From NCBI GenBank assembly GCA_905234455.1, contig CAJOIH010000020.1:1-39454 (forward strand): a stretch of 39,454 nt of DNA, given 5' to 3'. Origin of the DNA: an uncultured Bacteroidales bacterium (GTDB lineage: Bacteria; Bacteroidota; Bacteroidia; Bacteroidales; F082). Position numbers and translations under genes: made by a program. This document shows, in pieces, positions 24,505 to 35,000 of the stretch (the stretch's first letter is position 1; each line of letters starts with the position of its first letter). Below the pieces are notes generated by a model, which did no database searches, had not been told where the DNA came from, and saw only the letters and a program-made list of their open reading frames with translations.

Positions 24505-25379
24505 AAATCGCCATTGCAGCCCCAGCCCGTAAAGTCAGCCCCGAAGAGATGGAGTTTGCCTTCCGTTGGCTTCGCGACCACGGTTTCGACTCGGTCTTCG
24601 ACGACCGTCTCTATGCCATTGAAAACATCGCCGCCGGCACCGACGAATTGCGCGCCTCCATCATCCAGGAATACATGGACCGTCCCGATGTCGACGCCAT
24701 TTGGATGGCCCGTGGCGGCTACGGCAGCATCCGCATCATCGACAGGCTCGACTTCACCCGCTTTGTGAAGCATCCCAAGCCCATCGTCGGGTTCAGCGAC
24801 GTCACCGTGTTTCATGGCAAGCTGAGTCGGTTGGGCATCCCGTCGATCCACGCCTCCATGCCCCACATCCTGGCCAACAAGACTCCCGAGGCCCTTCAGT
24901 CGTTGGTTGACGCCCTCACCGGCAAGCCTTTGCATTACGAGTGGCCTTTGTCGGCGTTGTACCGTCCCGGTGAAGCCAGCGGGGTGATAGTAGGTGGCAA
25001 CCTGTCGGTTCTGTGTGGCATGTTGGGTTCCGATTCGTTCCCTGAGACCGACGGCCGGATCCTGTTCATCGAGGAGGTGGACGAGTACATCTACCATGTG
25101 GAGCGCATGATGTATGCCTTGAAGCGTTCCGGCAAACTCGACCATCTGAAAGCCTTGTTGGTAGGTGGTTTGACCGACATCCACGACAACCCCGATCCTT
25201 TTGGAAAACCTGTTGAGCAGGCCATCTTCGACGTGGTGAAGGACTATGGCTATCCTGTAGCTTTCGGTTTCCCCGCCGGCCACCAGCCCGAAAACCGCGC
25301 CATCGTCCTCGGCAAGGAAGCCACTGTCAGCATCCAACCCGGAGAACTTGTAAGGTTTTCAGGGGCGACGTTTTATTGA
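24501..25379 (+). CDS. ldcA: LD-carboxypeptidase (peptidase S66)
   Basis: The 292-residue protein is a family S66 LD-carboxypeptidase, which trims the terminal D-Ala from muropeptide tetrapeptides during peptidoglycan recycling. Its motifs are MARGGYGS, the nucleophile in GFSDVT (Ser99), FIEEVDE (Glu191/192) and GFPAGHQPEN (His261), matching the Ser-Glu-His triad of the family in order and spacing. No signal peptide is present, so it acts in the cytoplasm. It overlaps the MORN gene by four bases and ends six bases before the regulator ATG, inside one operon. All key residues appear intact. Confidence 0.93.
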   Translation: MKIAIAAPARKVSPEEMEFAFRWLRDHGFDSVFDDRLYAIENIAAGTDELRASIIQEYMDRPDVDAIWMARGGYGSIRIIDRLDFTRFVKHPKPIVGFSDVTVFHGKLSRLGIPSIHASMPHILANKTPEALQSLVDALTGKPLHYEWPLSALYRPGEASGVIVGGNLSVLCGMLGSDSFPETDGRILFIEEVDEYIYHVERMMYALKRSGKLDHLKALLVGGLTDIHDNPDPFGKPVEQAIFDVVKDYGYPVAFGFPAGHQPENRAIVLGKEATVSIQPGELVRFSGATFY

Positions 25380-25384
25380 AAGAG

Positions 25385-26809
25385 ATGAAAAGCTGGCGTG
25401 GTATAGTCATATTGACCCTGTGGTTGGCATTGTTTGCCTGTACGCCCTATCCTCGTGAGTCGCAGCGCATATACATGGCATTTGAGCAGGCGCAGCTTGT
25501 ATATGGCGCCGGCGAAAACGACACATTGCTGTTCATTCCCGAGTTGGACAAAGCCTCGGCTTATTATGCTAGGAAGAAAGAGTATGACAAGGTGGCTTTG
25601 GCGGCACTTTATCATGGCTATGCCGAGAAGAACTATCACAGAACGGAGGCCATGAATGCTTTTAAAGATGCCGAAATATACGGCAAACAGGTTGATGACA
25701 GTCTCACAGTAGCCCAGGCCCAGTACCAGATAGGCAAGATGCTTTATTATGATGCACTGCACGAGGAGGCTTTATCGTTTTTTGAAGCGGCAAATACCAA
25801 TTATGGCGGCCATTATCAGGAAAAAGCCTTTGTCATGAATTCCTTGGCCGGTTGTTATATCCTTCTCAATGCGTATGCCAAGGCAGACAGCTGTTTGAAC
25901 CAAGGATGGGATTATGCCCTTTGTGGGGATTCTGATGAGGCAAAAACGAAAATATTGAACAATTATGCCGTCTTATACCAAATGCAAGGCGAATACGACA
26001 GTGCTATTGCTTGTTTGAGGATGGTGGAACCCCATAACAACCAGCAATATGCCTTGAATTTACTCAATTTGGGCCGAGTGTTTTTGGAATTGGATGAGGT
26101 GGATTCGGCAGAGTGTTATCTCAATCGGATGAAAGAACGTCTTCAAGAGACGGACATCAAAGACGAAACCAAGGCATCAGCCTATGCGGCTTTATCGAAA
26201 CTTGCTGAGCGTCAAGGTGATTACATCAAAGCTTTGGAGTATTATAAAACGAATGTGCGCTACATTGTCAAGGTGAAGGACAGGATGGAAAAAGAAGGTG
26301 TTTACCGGATACAACAGCAATACGATTACGAAGCCATTCGCAATGAGTTGAATGGCAAAATCATCATCCGCCAGCGCATCATTCTATTAATGAGTTTGAT
26401 CATCGTAATGGTTATTGTGGTAGTCGTTATGTTGAAGAAACGGTTGGAAAAGGCGCAAAAACAGAAAACCACCCTCTTGACCAAGCAGGGCAAGACGATG
26501 CAAAAACTGGCCATTCTGATGGACAACAAGGAAAACAAGATACTGTTGGATAACCTAAGGGCGAATGTATTCGGTGAAAGAGAACCTTGGAATGCCATCA
26601 TGGAAGTGTTTGACACACTTTATCCCGGTGAAAGGGAACGTATTTGTAGTGAATACCCTGGACTCTCCGAAAACGAGCTGAAGGATATCATCCTGTCTTA
26701 TTTCGATGTAAGCCGAAAAGAAGAGGCTCTTTTATTAAAAACAAGCATCCATACTGTAGACAAAATCAGGTTAAGTGTCAAAAATAAGTTCGTAAAACGA
26801 AAATTGTAA
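25385..26809 (+). CDS. TPR-repeat membrane regulator with C-terminal HTH (second copy)
   Basis: The 474-residue protein is a paralogue of the 2125-3774 product: both start MK(P/S)W..IVI. It has a lipoprotein-type signal (LFAC, Cys19), TPR-like helices (about 35-320: YYARKKEYDKVALAALYHGYA, LNLLNLGRVFLELDEVDSAE), a transmembrane helix (about 331-352) and KKRLEKAQKQK. The C-terminal helix-turn-helix (about 422-474) reads YPGLSENELKDIILSYF, RKEEALLLKTSIHTVDKIR. TPR outside and HTH inside suggest a transmembrane one-component regulator. The ATG at 25385 is used; the TTG at 25376 overlaps the preceding stop. It lies just upstream of the Rhs operon promoter and may control it. Confidence 0.82.
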   Translation: MKSWRGIVILTLWLALFACTPYPRESQRIYMAFEQAQLVYGAGENDTLLFIPELDKASAYYARKKEYDKVALAALYHGYAEKNYHRTEAMNAFKDAEIYGKQVDDSLTVAQAQYQIGKMLYYDALHEEALSFFEAANTNYGGHYQEKAFVMNSLAGCYILLNAYAKADSCLNQGWDYALCGDSDEAKTKILNNYAVLYQMQGEYDSAIACLRMVEPHNNQQYALNLLNLGRVFLELDEVDSAECYLNRMKERLQETDIKDETKASAYAALSKLAERQGDYIKALEYYKTNVRYIVKVKDRMEKEGVYRIQQQYDYEAIRNELNGKIIIRQRIILLMSLIIVMVIVVVVMLKKRLEKAQKQKTTLLTKQGKTMQKLAILMDNKENKILLDNLRANVFGEREPWNAIMEVFDTLYPGERERICSEYPGLSENELKDIILSYFDVSRKEEALLLKTSIHTVDKIRLSVKNKFVKRKL

Positions 26810-26846
26810 CTTATTTGTTTACAGATATTTAATTATTTATTAACTG

Positions 26847-26884
26847 CGAAAAAGTTCGTAACGGGATTGTTATGCCTTTTTTCG
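26847..26884. repeat. Imperfect inverted repeat overlapping the -33 element
   Basis: CGAAAAAG (26847-26854) and CTTTTTTCG (26876-26884) flank an inner pair CGTAAC (26857-26862) and GTTATG (26869-26874) around GGGATT. It lies upstream of the expected transcription start, so it could act as a DNA operator, or as a weak terminator for the regulator gene. Confidence 0.45.
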
Positions 26885-26897
26885 TAGCTTAACTTTG
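26866..26897 (+). promoter_or_regulatory. Promoter of the Rhs operon (ATTG-N20-TAACTTTG)
   Basis: ATTG (26866-26869), a 20-base spacer and TAACTTTG (26890-26897) match the -33/-7 consensus. The ATG at 26925 is 27 bases downstream. No other promoter-like or terminator site was seen before 38812, so one transcript may cover the whole locus. Confidence 0.72.
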
Positions 26898-26924
26898 CAT
26901 TCATCACCTTAAAAACAAAATACC

Positions 26925-27299
26925 ATGAATGCAAAAACGATTTTATTGCTGATTTTAAGCTTTTTCAGTCTTACAGGAAAATGTCACACTACCGATCCGC
27001 CCGATGGAATGGACATCATTCTTTTAATGGGTTGTTTGGATATCAACGTCGGACCCACGGGTGTTGAAGCCTACGTTGATGAAGGCAATGTGTACATTTA
27101 TTTCGACCAGAGCTTCGGAAATGTGAATATTTCGCTTTACAACGAGATGAATGTGATGATCTATAAGGACCTTATTAACACCTCGGTCCAACAAACCGTG
27201 ATCATTCCTTTCGTTGTCAACTCAGCCGGTTCCTACCTCTTAATCATAGAAGGGCCCAATGGATATGTGGAGGGAGAATTTGTAATTACAACAGACTAA
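26925..27299 (+). CDS. Small secreted protein, DUF3244-like
   Basis: The 124-residue protein has a signal peptide and a mature part of alternating strands (VEAYVDEGNVYIYFDQSFGN, VNISLYNEMNVMIYKDLI, QTVIIPF, GSYLLIIEGPNGYVEGEFVI). It resembles the DUF3244 group of small Bacteroidetes secreted proteins and, in fold, an isolated T9SS-type sorting domain; I see no LxPNP motif. It is the first gene of the Rhs operon, 13 bases before the T9SS fibre gene. Family assignment is by pattern and moderate. Confidence 0.65.
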   Translation: MNAKTILLLILSFFSLTGKCHTTDPPDGMDIILLMGCLDINVGPTGVEAYVDEGNVYIYFDQSFGNVNISLYNEMNVMIYKDLINTSVQQTVIIPFVVNSAGSYLLIIEGPNGYVEGEFVITTD

Positions 27300-27312
27300 A
27301 CAATGTAAAGTT

Positions 27313-29073
27313 ATGAAAAACAAAATGTTACTAGCAATACTGCTGGCGGTATCGCTGTCGCTGCAGTTGGGTGACCTTTCGGCACAATGCGTACTGGAGT
27401 CGGGCACCAACCTGGAGATTGGTTCGGGGAACGACATCATGGGGGACTTTGTTGAGGAATGTGTAGGCAACGCCATCGGTTTCAGCAACAAGGTGAAGTC
27501 GCTATACTCGTTGGCGGTGGGTGCCAACGACACGATAACCACCGGCAGTTCCTATTCGGTGGCGTTGGGCAGCTCCAATGCCATCACGGGAGGCGTTTCC
27601 ATGGCGTTCGGGCGGTTGGTGAAAGTGACTGGCGACGACAACATCGGCATCGGCAACAACATCCGCGTGACGAGCGCCCGAGGCGGCATGGTGATAGGCA
27701 GCGGCATCAACGGCTCGGGCGGGGCGTATCTGGTGAATAGCACCAGCAACAGCCTGATGGTAGGCTTCAACAGCGCCAAGCCGACGCTTTTCGTAAGCAC
27801 GTCGCCCAACAGCGGGTCGACGACCAAGACGGGCAAGGTGGCCATCGGCGATGTGACGCCGCAGGCGAAGCTGCACATCCGCTCCGACGATGGCGAGGAC
27901 GCCGGGATCATCATCGCGCCGGCCGTCCCCACCAGCGACAACACGTTCATCCGCATGAGGGACAACTACCACCACATCACCGTGAACGGGAAGGGCGTCA
28001 TGGAGATCTCGTCGAGCGACAACTACCCGCTCCATGTCACCTCGAGGCATTTCAACCTGTCGGAGAGCATGCTGGAGCTTGGTGTTCCCAATGAGGAGCG
28101 GCCGTTCAGCCTGTCGTCGAAGCAGTCCACCCCGTCGTTCGGCTCGAACGCGGTCCCTTCGGGTGTGGGCTACATCCGCAGGGCCAACGGCCCGTCGTAC
28201 GTCATGGAGTTCGGCCCCAACGGCTTCCTGCTGCGCACGGCCGTCTACGTGCCGCCGACGATCACCACCACCCCGCCGCCGGTCATCAGCAACTGGCGCG
28301 ACGCGCTGTCGGTGAAGACCAACGGCGCCATCACGCTCACCGGTCAGGTGGGGGTCAACATCGAGAACACGTACAGCAACTACGCCCTGGCCGTCGACGG
28401 GGGCATCATCAGCACGAAGGTGCACATCCAGGACGTGAACGATTGGCAGGACCGCGTGTTCGATGAAGGCTACCGTCTGATGTCACTCAACGAGGTGGAG
28501 GCCTACGTGGCCGCCAACAGGCACCTGCCCGGCATCCCCTCTGAGGCCGAGGTGAGGGCCGAGGGCTTCGACATGGCGGAAATGGCCTCGGCCTTGCTGG
28601 GCAAGGTGGAGGAGCTGACGCTATATGCCATCCGCCAGCAGCGTGAGATCGACTCCTTGAAGACCCTGGTGACGGTGAGCTTCGGCTATGACGCCTGCGG
28701 CAACCGCACCAGCCGCACGCTCCAGTTCTCCAAGGCCGACGAGGGCCGCGGAGGCGGGTCAGGCGACACCTCAGACATCCCTGACGCCGCGGGCCAATGG
28801 GAGGCTATGTTGAGCGACAGCTTCGCCGGCATGGAGGCGATGCTCTTCCCCAACCCCACCGAGGGCGGTTTCTTCCTGACGCTGGGCGGCGGTAAGCTGC
28901 CTGCCGGTGCCACGGCGGTGCTCTGTGCCGTCGACGGCACGGTGCTCGAGGAGCGCACTTTGGGCTCTGCGACCGAAGAGTTCGACCTCAGCCGCCGTCC
29001 CGCAGGGATCTACCTGCTGCGCCTCACATCGGGCGACGAGACCAGGGTATGGAAAGTCATCAAGCGCAACTAA
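27313..29073 (+). CDS. T9SS-exported fibre-like protein with YadA-type head repeats
   Basis: The 586-residue protein has a signal peptide ending in LSAQ. Trimeric-autotransporter head-like repeats follow (about 55-115: YSLAVGANDTITTGSSYSVA, VSMAFGRLVKVTGDDNIGIG). A long strand-rich shaft leads into a tail-fibre-type region (about 370-452: VHIQDVNDWQDRVFDEGYRL, EVEAYVAANRHLPGIPSEAE, LGKVEELTLYAIRQQREI). A single YD-repeat-like FGYDACGNRTSRTLQF (about 456-471) is followed by a type A T9SS sorting domain (about 510-586, LFPNPTEGGFFL...VWKVIKRN). It should be displayed on or released from the cell surface as a trimer. The gene precedes the Rhs gene by 13 bases. Confidence 0.8.
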   Translation: MKNKMLLAILLAVSLSLQLGDLSAQCVLESGTNLEIGSGNDIMGDFVEECVGNAIGFSNKVKSLYSLAVGANDTITTGSSYSVALGSSNAITGGVSMAFGRLVKVTGDDNIGIGNNIRVTSARGGMVIGSGINGSGGAYLVNSTSNSLMVGFNSAKPTLFVSTSPNSGSTTKTGKVAIGDVTPQAKLHIRSDDGEDAGIIIAPAVPTSDNTFIRMRDNYHHITVNGKGVMEISSSDNYPLHVTSRHFNLSESMLELGVPNEERPFSLSSKQSTPSFGSNAVPSGVGYIRRANGPSYVMEFGPNGFLLRTAVYVPPTITTTPPPVISNWRDALSVKTNGAITLTGQVGVNIENTYSNYALAVDGGIISTKVHIQDVNDWQDRVFDEGYRLMSLNEVEAYVAANRHLPGIPSEAEVRAEGFDMAEMASALLGKVEELTLYAIRQQREIDSLKTLVTVSFGYDACGNRTSRTLQFSKADEGRGGGSGDTSDIPDAAGQWEAMLSDSFAGMEAMLFPNPTEGGFFLTLGGGKLPAGATAVLCAVDGTVLEERTLGSATEEFDLSRRPAGIYLLRLTSGDETRVWKVIKRN

Positions 29074-29086
29074 AACCCCTATAGCC

Positions 29087-32000
29087 ATGAGAACAGCCAC
29101 ACGGGCCGCCGCGGCCTTGACAGCAGCGACAATGGTGCTATGTGCCGTTGCAATGCAAGCACAGAACGTCCACTACGGTGAGAGCTTCGAGCTGAACAGC
29201 ACGCTGGTTCCCAACGAGAGCCACGAGTACTATGCCGGCAGCTACATCGACTTGAAAAGCGGGTTCCATTCGGCGCCGAACCGGGGCAACCATACTTTCC
29301 TGGAGCTGAACAACGAAGGCTACACCATCCATCCGCCGGAGGCAGGCCTGACCAACAGCGACAAATATGTAGTTGGGGCGCTAGGCGGCACGGTGGATGT
29401 GGGTTCGATGGGCGCAGCCATCTATTCCATACCGTTGGAGCTGCCGACTGGCATCAACGGGATGCAGCCCAACCTGGCAATCACTTACAACAGCCAAGCC
29501 GGGAACGGCCTGTTGGGATGGGGCTGGGACCTCACCGGCCTGTCACTGATAGAGCGCACAGGAAGGACGCGCTACCATGACGGTGTTACCGGAAGCGTTA
29601 CGATGAATGACACGACAGACCGTTTCATGCTCGACGGAGTGAGGCTCATAACTGTGGCCGACTACACCGACAGCATCGAGTACAAGACCGAGCAGGACGG
29701 GATGTGGAGGGTGATGGCGTACCATGACTGGCTGGGCGGACCAAGCAAGGAAAACACAGGGGCGATATACACCGTTTCCCACTTCAAGGTGTGGAGAGAC
29801 GACGGTATACTGCTTGAATACGGATGCACGGACGATTCCAGGCTGACCTTGCAGACCACCGGGCCGCGGGTGTTGTGCTGGATGCTGAACCGGATGTCGG
29901 ACCGCAACGGCAATTCAGTGGAATACCATTATGCCAAAACGCCGAGCACGGGAGAATGTTACATCAGTTCCGTGGATTACACGGAACATGCCGAAAACGG
30001 GAACACCGTCGTAAGACCCGAGTTCACCGTCGATTTCCACTATCGGTCGCAGAACAGGAAGGATTATGACTTCCGCTATGTTGCGGGGAACATCCTGAAA
30101 AGCCGGAAACTGCTCGATTATATCTCCGTCAGCAGCAATGAGTCCAGCGAGGAGCTGGAAAGGTATTCGTTCACATATGGGTTGGAAAAAGTTGAAATGT
30201 ATTATGATTCCGTGAACATGCATAACCGTTTGGACAAGATCTTTCTTGAGAAGGAGGGAGTGATGCTGAATCCTACTTCTATAAGTTGGAGTAGTTATGG
30301 AGACGATTACGTAATAAATAATATTAAAATTCTGGATAGTGCCATTTACAACAATTTCCCCTTTGTTGGTGACTTCAATGGGGATGGCTACTCGGATTTG
30401 GCCGTGGCACCACACATGGATTCCGTGTACACGCACAATGTGGATGTCAACTTCTTCATGAACAACCCTTCCAACCCGGGACACTTTTCACAAAACACCA
30501 CCTTGACGTTGCACAACATGGACAAGAAGTTGGACTGGCTCTATCCTGTCGACCTGAACGACGACGGGTTGGACGACTTGGTGGCGTGTTTTTACGACTC
30601 GGTGGCGGCGACGGGTAGCGAGTCGATGAGCGTAGTGGTTCTCGAAAACATGGGAGGAACCTATTTTGAGAGCATGGATACGGTCCACCTCAACACGGGC
30701 CGCTATCTTGTGCGTACAGGCGATTTCCTCGGCAACGGGAAAACCCAACTGCTGTTGGTCCCAGTGACAATCCTGTCCCTGGCGTTTCCCAAACTGGTGT
30801 ATCATGACGGAAACGACTACCAAAAAGCGCTCTCCATATTGCCTCTGTTGGACGTACAGGATGTCGCCACGGGTGATTTTGACGGTGACGGCCGAACGGA
30901 GTTCATGGTGGTCATGGAAAACAGTTCAGCGGTTTGTTCCTTGGGGTTGAACGGGTCCAACTATATCGAATATAGTGTGCTCTTCAATTTGAGCGAGATC
31001 AACCATGCCGAAAGTTATAACCATGTTTTTACCGGCGATTTCAACGGAGACGGAAAGACAGACCTGTTATACAATGACAAGTATCACCATCCCAACAATT
31101 ACAACCACCTCTACAATCGCTGGAGGGTTTTCTATTCCACGGGAGTGTCGTTCTCGGCCTCGGGAAACTTAAATATCACTTGTGAACTACCCCCTTACAA
31201 CTTATATTCCTATTCGCTTAGGAGAGTCATGGATGCCATGGCCCAGCCCGAAAGTTCAAATTATCTAAACTACAGTCTGTGTGCGGCTGACTTTGACGGC
31301 GATGGTATCACAGACATAGCTATCTCAAACCGTTCCAGTATCAACATATATTTCAAGTTCAATCCAGAGACTAGAGAATTCCTATCATGTTTTTTGGGTG
31401 GTTCCTTCAACGGACAGCACAACAATAATCCTGATTATTACTATATCAACTGCAGAAGCCAGTATTTTCATCTTGGAAATTTCTTGGTTAGGGAGAACAA
31501 GTCTTTCCTGGGTCTTGAAAAAAAGGAAGGGATAGTACCTGTGAGACGAGAACCTGGTGTTTTTTCTTTAAAGCCGGCAAGCGCACTGAACAGCGTGAGC
31601 ATTGTCAATGACGGCATGGACAACCCCGTCGGCTTCGCGTACGGCTATGTGCACAACACATATCAGGAGTTGGGATACGGTGTCCGCCGCCTGCCCGTAC
31701 CGATAAGGGTGGCGACCTCGATAACGACCTACAACGCCTCCGACAAGCAGATGAACGAAGTTTTGGGCTATTCCGACCCATGCCATCATCGCGACGGACA
31801 CGGATGGCTGGGTTTCAGGAAGCAGGTGCGAAAGACTCTTGAAGACGGTACGGAAGTCCAAAGAACCGTCAGCCGAAGTTCCCTGGCGACGATGACAACC
31901 CACGCCATGCTCCTGCCCGAGGTGGACACGTCATACGTCTTCCCCCACGGCCAAGCAGTGTTGTCGTCGGTGACGACATACCAGTTCGACAAGGTGCTGA

Positions 32001-35000
32001 GCACCTGCGGACTGCTTTACTCGAACCGTTTGGTCACCTGTCCGGCACTGACGGGAAAGACTATTGTGACCTACGACCCCGACAACCCGGGGACGGTCCT
32101 CACCAAATCCTTCACGGAGAACCGCTACAGCTACAGCAACGGACTATACAACCACACCTACCGTTGCAACAACACGCTCACAGGCGTGGGCGGTCCGTCG
32201 GTGTCGGGGCTGACAGGCTGCGAATTCCAGGCCACGGACAGCACGGCCTACTACGGCAACGACTACGACACATGGACCATCAACAGGCCCAGGAAATCCA
32301 TCCGGGTGACGTCGAGGACCGGCAAGCCCGACGTGGAACACAGCCTGAAATACCAATATGCCGCTGACGACTCCTACCAGCTCAGCCAGGTGACAGACAT
32401 CCCCGGCGACATTGACAGCCAGGACCCGCTCACAGTGCGGACCAGCTATACATACTATCCCGACGGCAACCTGATGGGCAAGACCGTGACGGCCCCCTAC
32501 GGGCTGCAGGGCGAGCAGCAGAAGACCTACGGGTATGAATATGACCGGCACAGGCTGGTCTCAAAGGAGACCGTGAGCAGCGGTGGCCTGAGCTACCAGA
32601 CCACGTACACCTACGACGGTTACGACCGCGTCGATACGCTGACCGGCGCCAACGGACTTGCCACGGCGTACCGTAGCGACCCGTTCGGCATCACCTCGTG
32701 GACGATGAACGCCGACAGCACCAAGGCTTGCACCGCCCTGAGGTGGGCCCAGGGCCATCCCCTCGCTCCGAGCGGAGCCTGTTACTATTCCTGGACCCAG
32801 TCGTCAGGCGGCTCGGAGGCCCTGGTCTTCTACCACAAGACGGGCGCCGAGCTGCGTACCGTCACCTACGGGCTTCACGGCGAGCACATCTTCACCGACA
32901 GGGAATACGACGATAGGGGAAGGCTCTCGGGCATTTCCGACTCCTACGTGGAGGGTGGGACACCGCGCTGGACCCTGTATGGGTACGATGGGATGGACAG
33001 GCCGACCTCCGTCACCACACCCGACAACACCTGCACGTCAACCGTCTATGACGGGTATGAGACGGAGACCACCGTGACCCCCACCGTGGGGAGGCCTCAG
33101 ACGAGTACCGTCACTGTCAACGCCATGGGCTGGACGGTAAGGTCCGACGACGCCAGCGGCTCCTATGTGACCTACGACCATTACGCCGACGGACTCCTGG
33201 CCACGGCCAGGGTCAACGGCAACACGGCCGCCACCATGACAGCCACCTACGACCACGCCCGTCGCAAGAACACCGTCACCGATCCCGACTACGGGACGCT
33301 GACGACGGTGTACGACGCCTATGGCAGGCTCAGGACCAGCGTCTCGGAAAGAGAGTCGGAGATGCATACACAGACCACCTGTGTCTATGACGGGATGGAC
33401 CGGAAGGTGAGCGTTACCGACGGGATGGAAGGCACCCTCACACAATACACCTACAATGAGTCGGGAGTCGAAAAAGGCACCTTGGACGAGGTGCTCTTCC
33501 AAGAGATAGGTGGAGCCGACATCCAGAGCATCAGTTACATTTACGATGTTTTTGCGCGACCTATCCGAATCATAGAAATGCGGTCTTCGGGCAGCGGCAC
33601 CACCACCATACAATACGACGGGCAGTCGAGAGTCAAGCAGCTGACCCATCCATCGGGCGTGACCGTGAACTACGGCTACCACCGCGGTTATCTGAGCAAT
33701 GTGTTTGATGCCGCCGGGAACCTGCTGTGGAAGACCGAGGCGATGGACGCCCGCGGTCAGCTCCTCGAGGCCCAGCTGGGCAACGGGGCCGTCACGGAAT
33801 ACACCTACGACCCGCTGATGCATCGCCTGACAGGCATTGCCACCACAAAAAATCTACAGCAGCTGACCTACAGTTACGATAAATTCGGTAACTTAGCCTC
33901 GCGAAAGGACTGGAAGAAGAACATGGAAGAGACCTTCACGTACGACGACATGAACCGTCTGACGGGCATCACCCTGAAGCGTTCCTCGGGGCAGGACCTG
34001 ACCTGCACCGTGACGTATGACGCTTTGGGCCGCATGACATCGAGGCAGGCGGTGATCGCGGTGAACCTCGTCCCGCAGGTGACACAGGTGTTCTCCCAGT
34101 CGGTGTTCGACGCCACTAAGGTGCATGCCCTCGCCTCGGCGACCACCACCTCGGGGATATTCCCCCCTACACCCCAAACTGTCACCTACACTGGCTTCGA
34201 CAAGGTGAACAAGGTGAAGCAGGGCACCGACAGCATCTGCTACACCTACGGGTTCAACCAGCAGCGGATCTACATGGAGGAGCATGCGGGTGCCACGGAC
34301 TGCATCAAGCAGTATTGGGGCAGTTGCGAGTATGTGACCGAGAGTGACGGCATAGCCATCTCGACCTATTGGCGCACCTTGGTGACGGGTCCCTACGGGG
34401 TGTTCGCGGTGGTGGAGAGCCGCAATGGCGTGGACCAGTTCCACTATGTGCTCAAGGACAACCTTGGATCGTGGACCACGATCACCAATGCCAGCGGCAC
34501 CGTGGAGCAGCAGCTGAGCTACGATGCCTGGGGGAACTTGCGCAACCCCATCACCTGGGCGAACTACAGGGCAGGCGACACCTACGACGGCCCGATGTTC
34601 GACCGTGGCTACACGGGTCACGAGCATCACTACCACTTCGGCCTGATCAACATGAACGGGCGGATGTATGACCCTGTGATGTCGTCGTTCCTCTCGGCGG
34701 ACCGTTTCGTGCAGAACCCGCTGGCGGCCCAGGGGTTCAACCGCTATGCCTATTGCATGAACAACCCGCTGAGGTTTGTGGACCCGACGGGCTGGCTTCC
34801 GGGACCAGGAGGGGGCAATGGCCCCAGCATTCCGCTGCCATACGTCGTTATTGATGGCTGGGCAGGGTACCTCCTGAATGAAGTGACTATCACAGCCTCA
34901 TCCTACGAGGAGTTCGAATACACCCCTTACTACTGCACTGGTGGTAGTAACGATGTTGTTCCTCCGTGGAGCGATGCGGGTACCGCTCTGTCCAACAGAC

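Noticed and set aside
28907..29086. Upstream start for the Rhs gene
   Set aside because: The added residues are an out-of-frame reading of the T9SS domain of the previous gene; the signal peptide begins at 29087.
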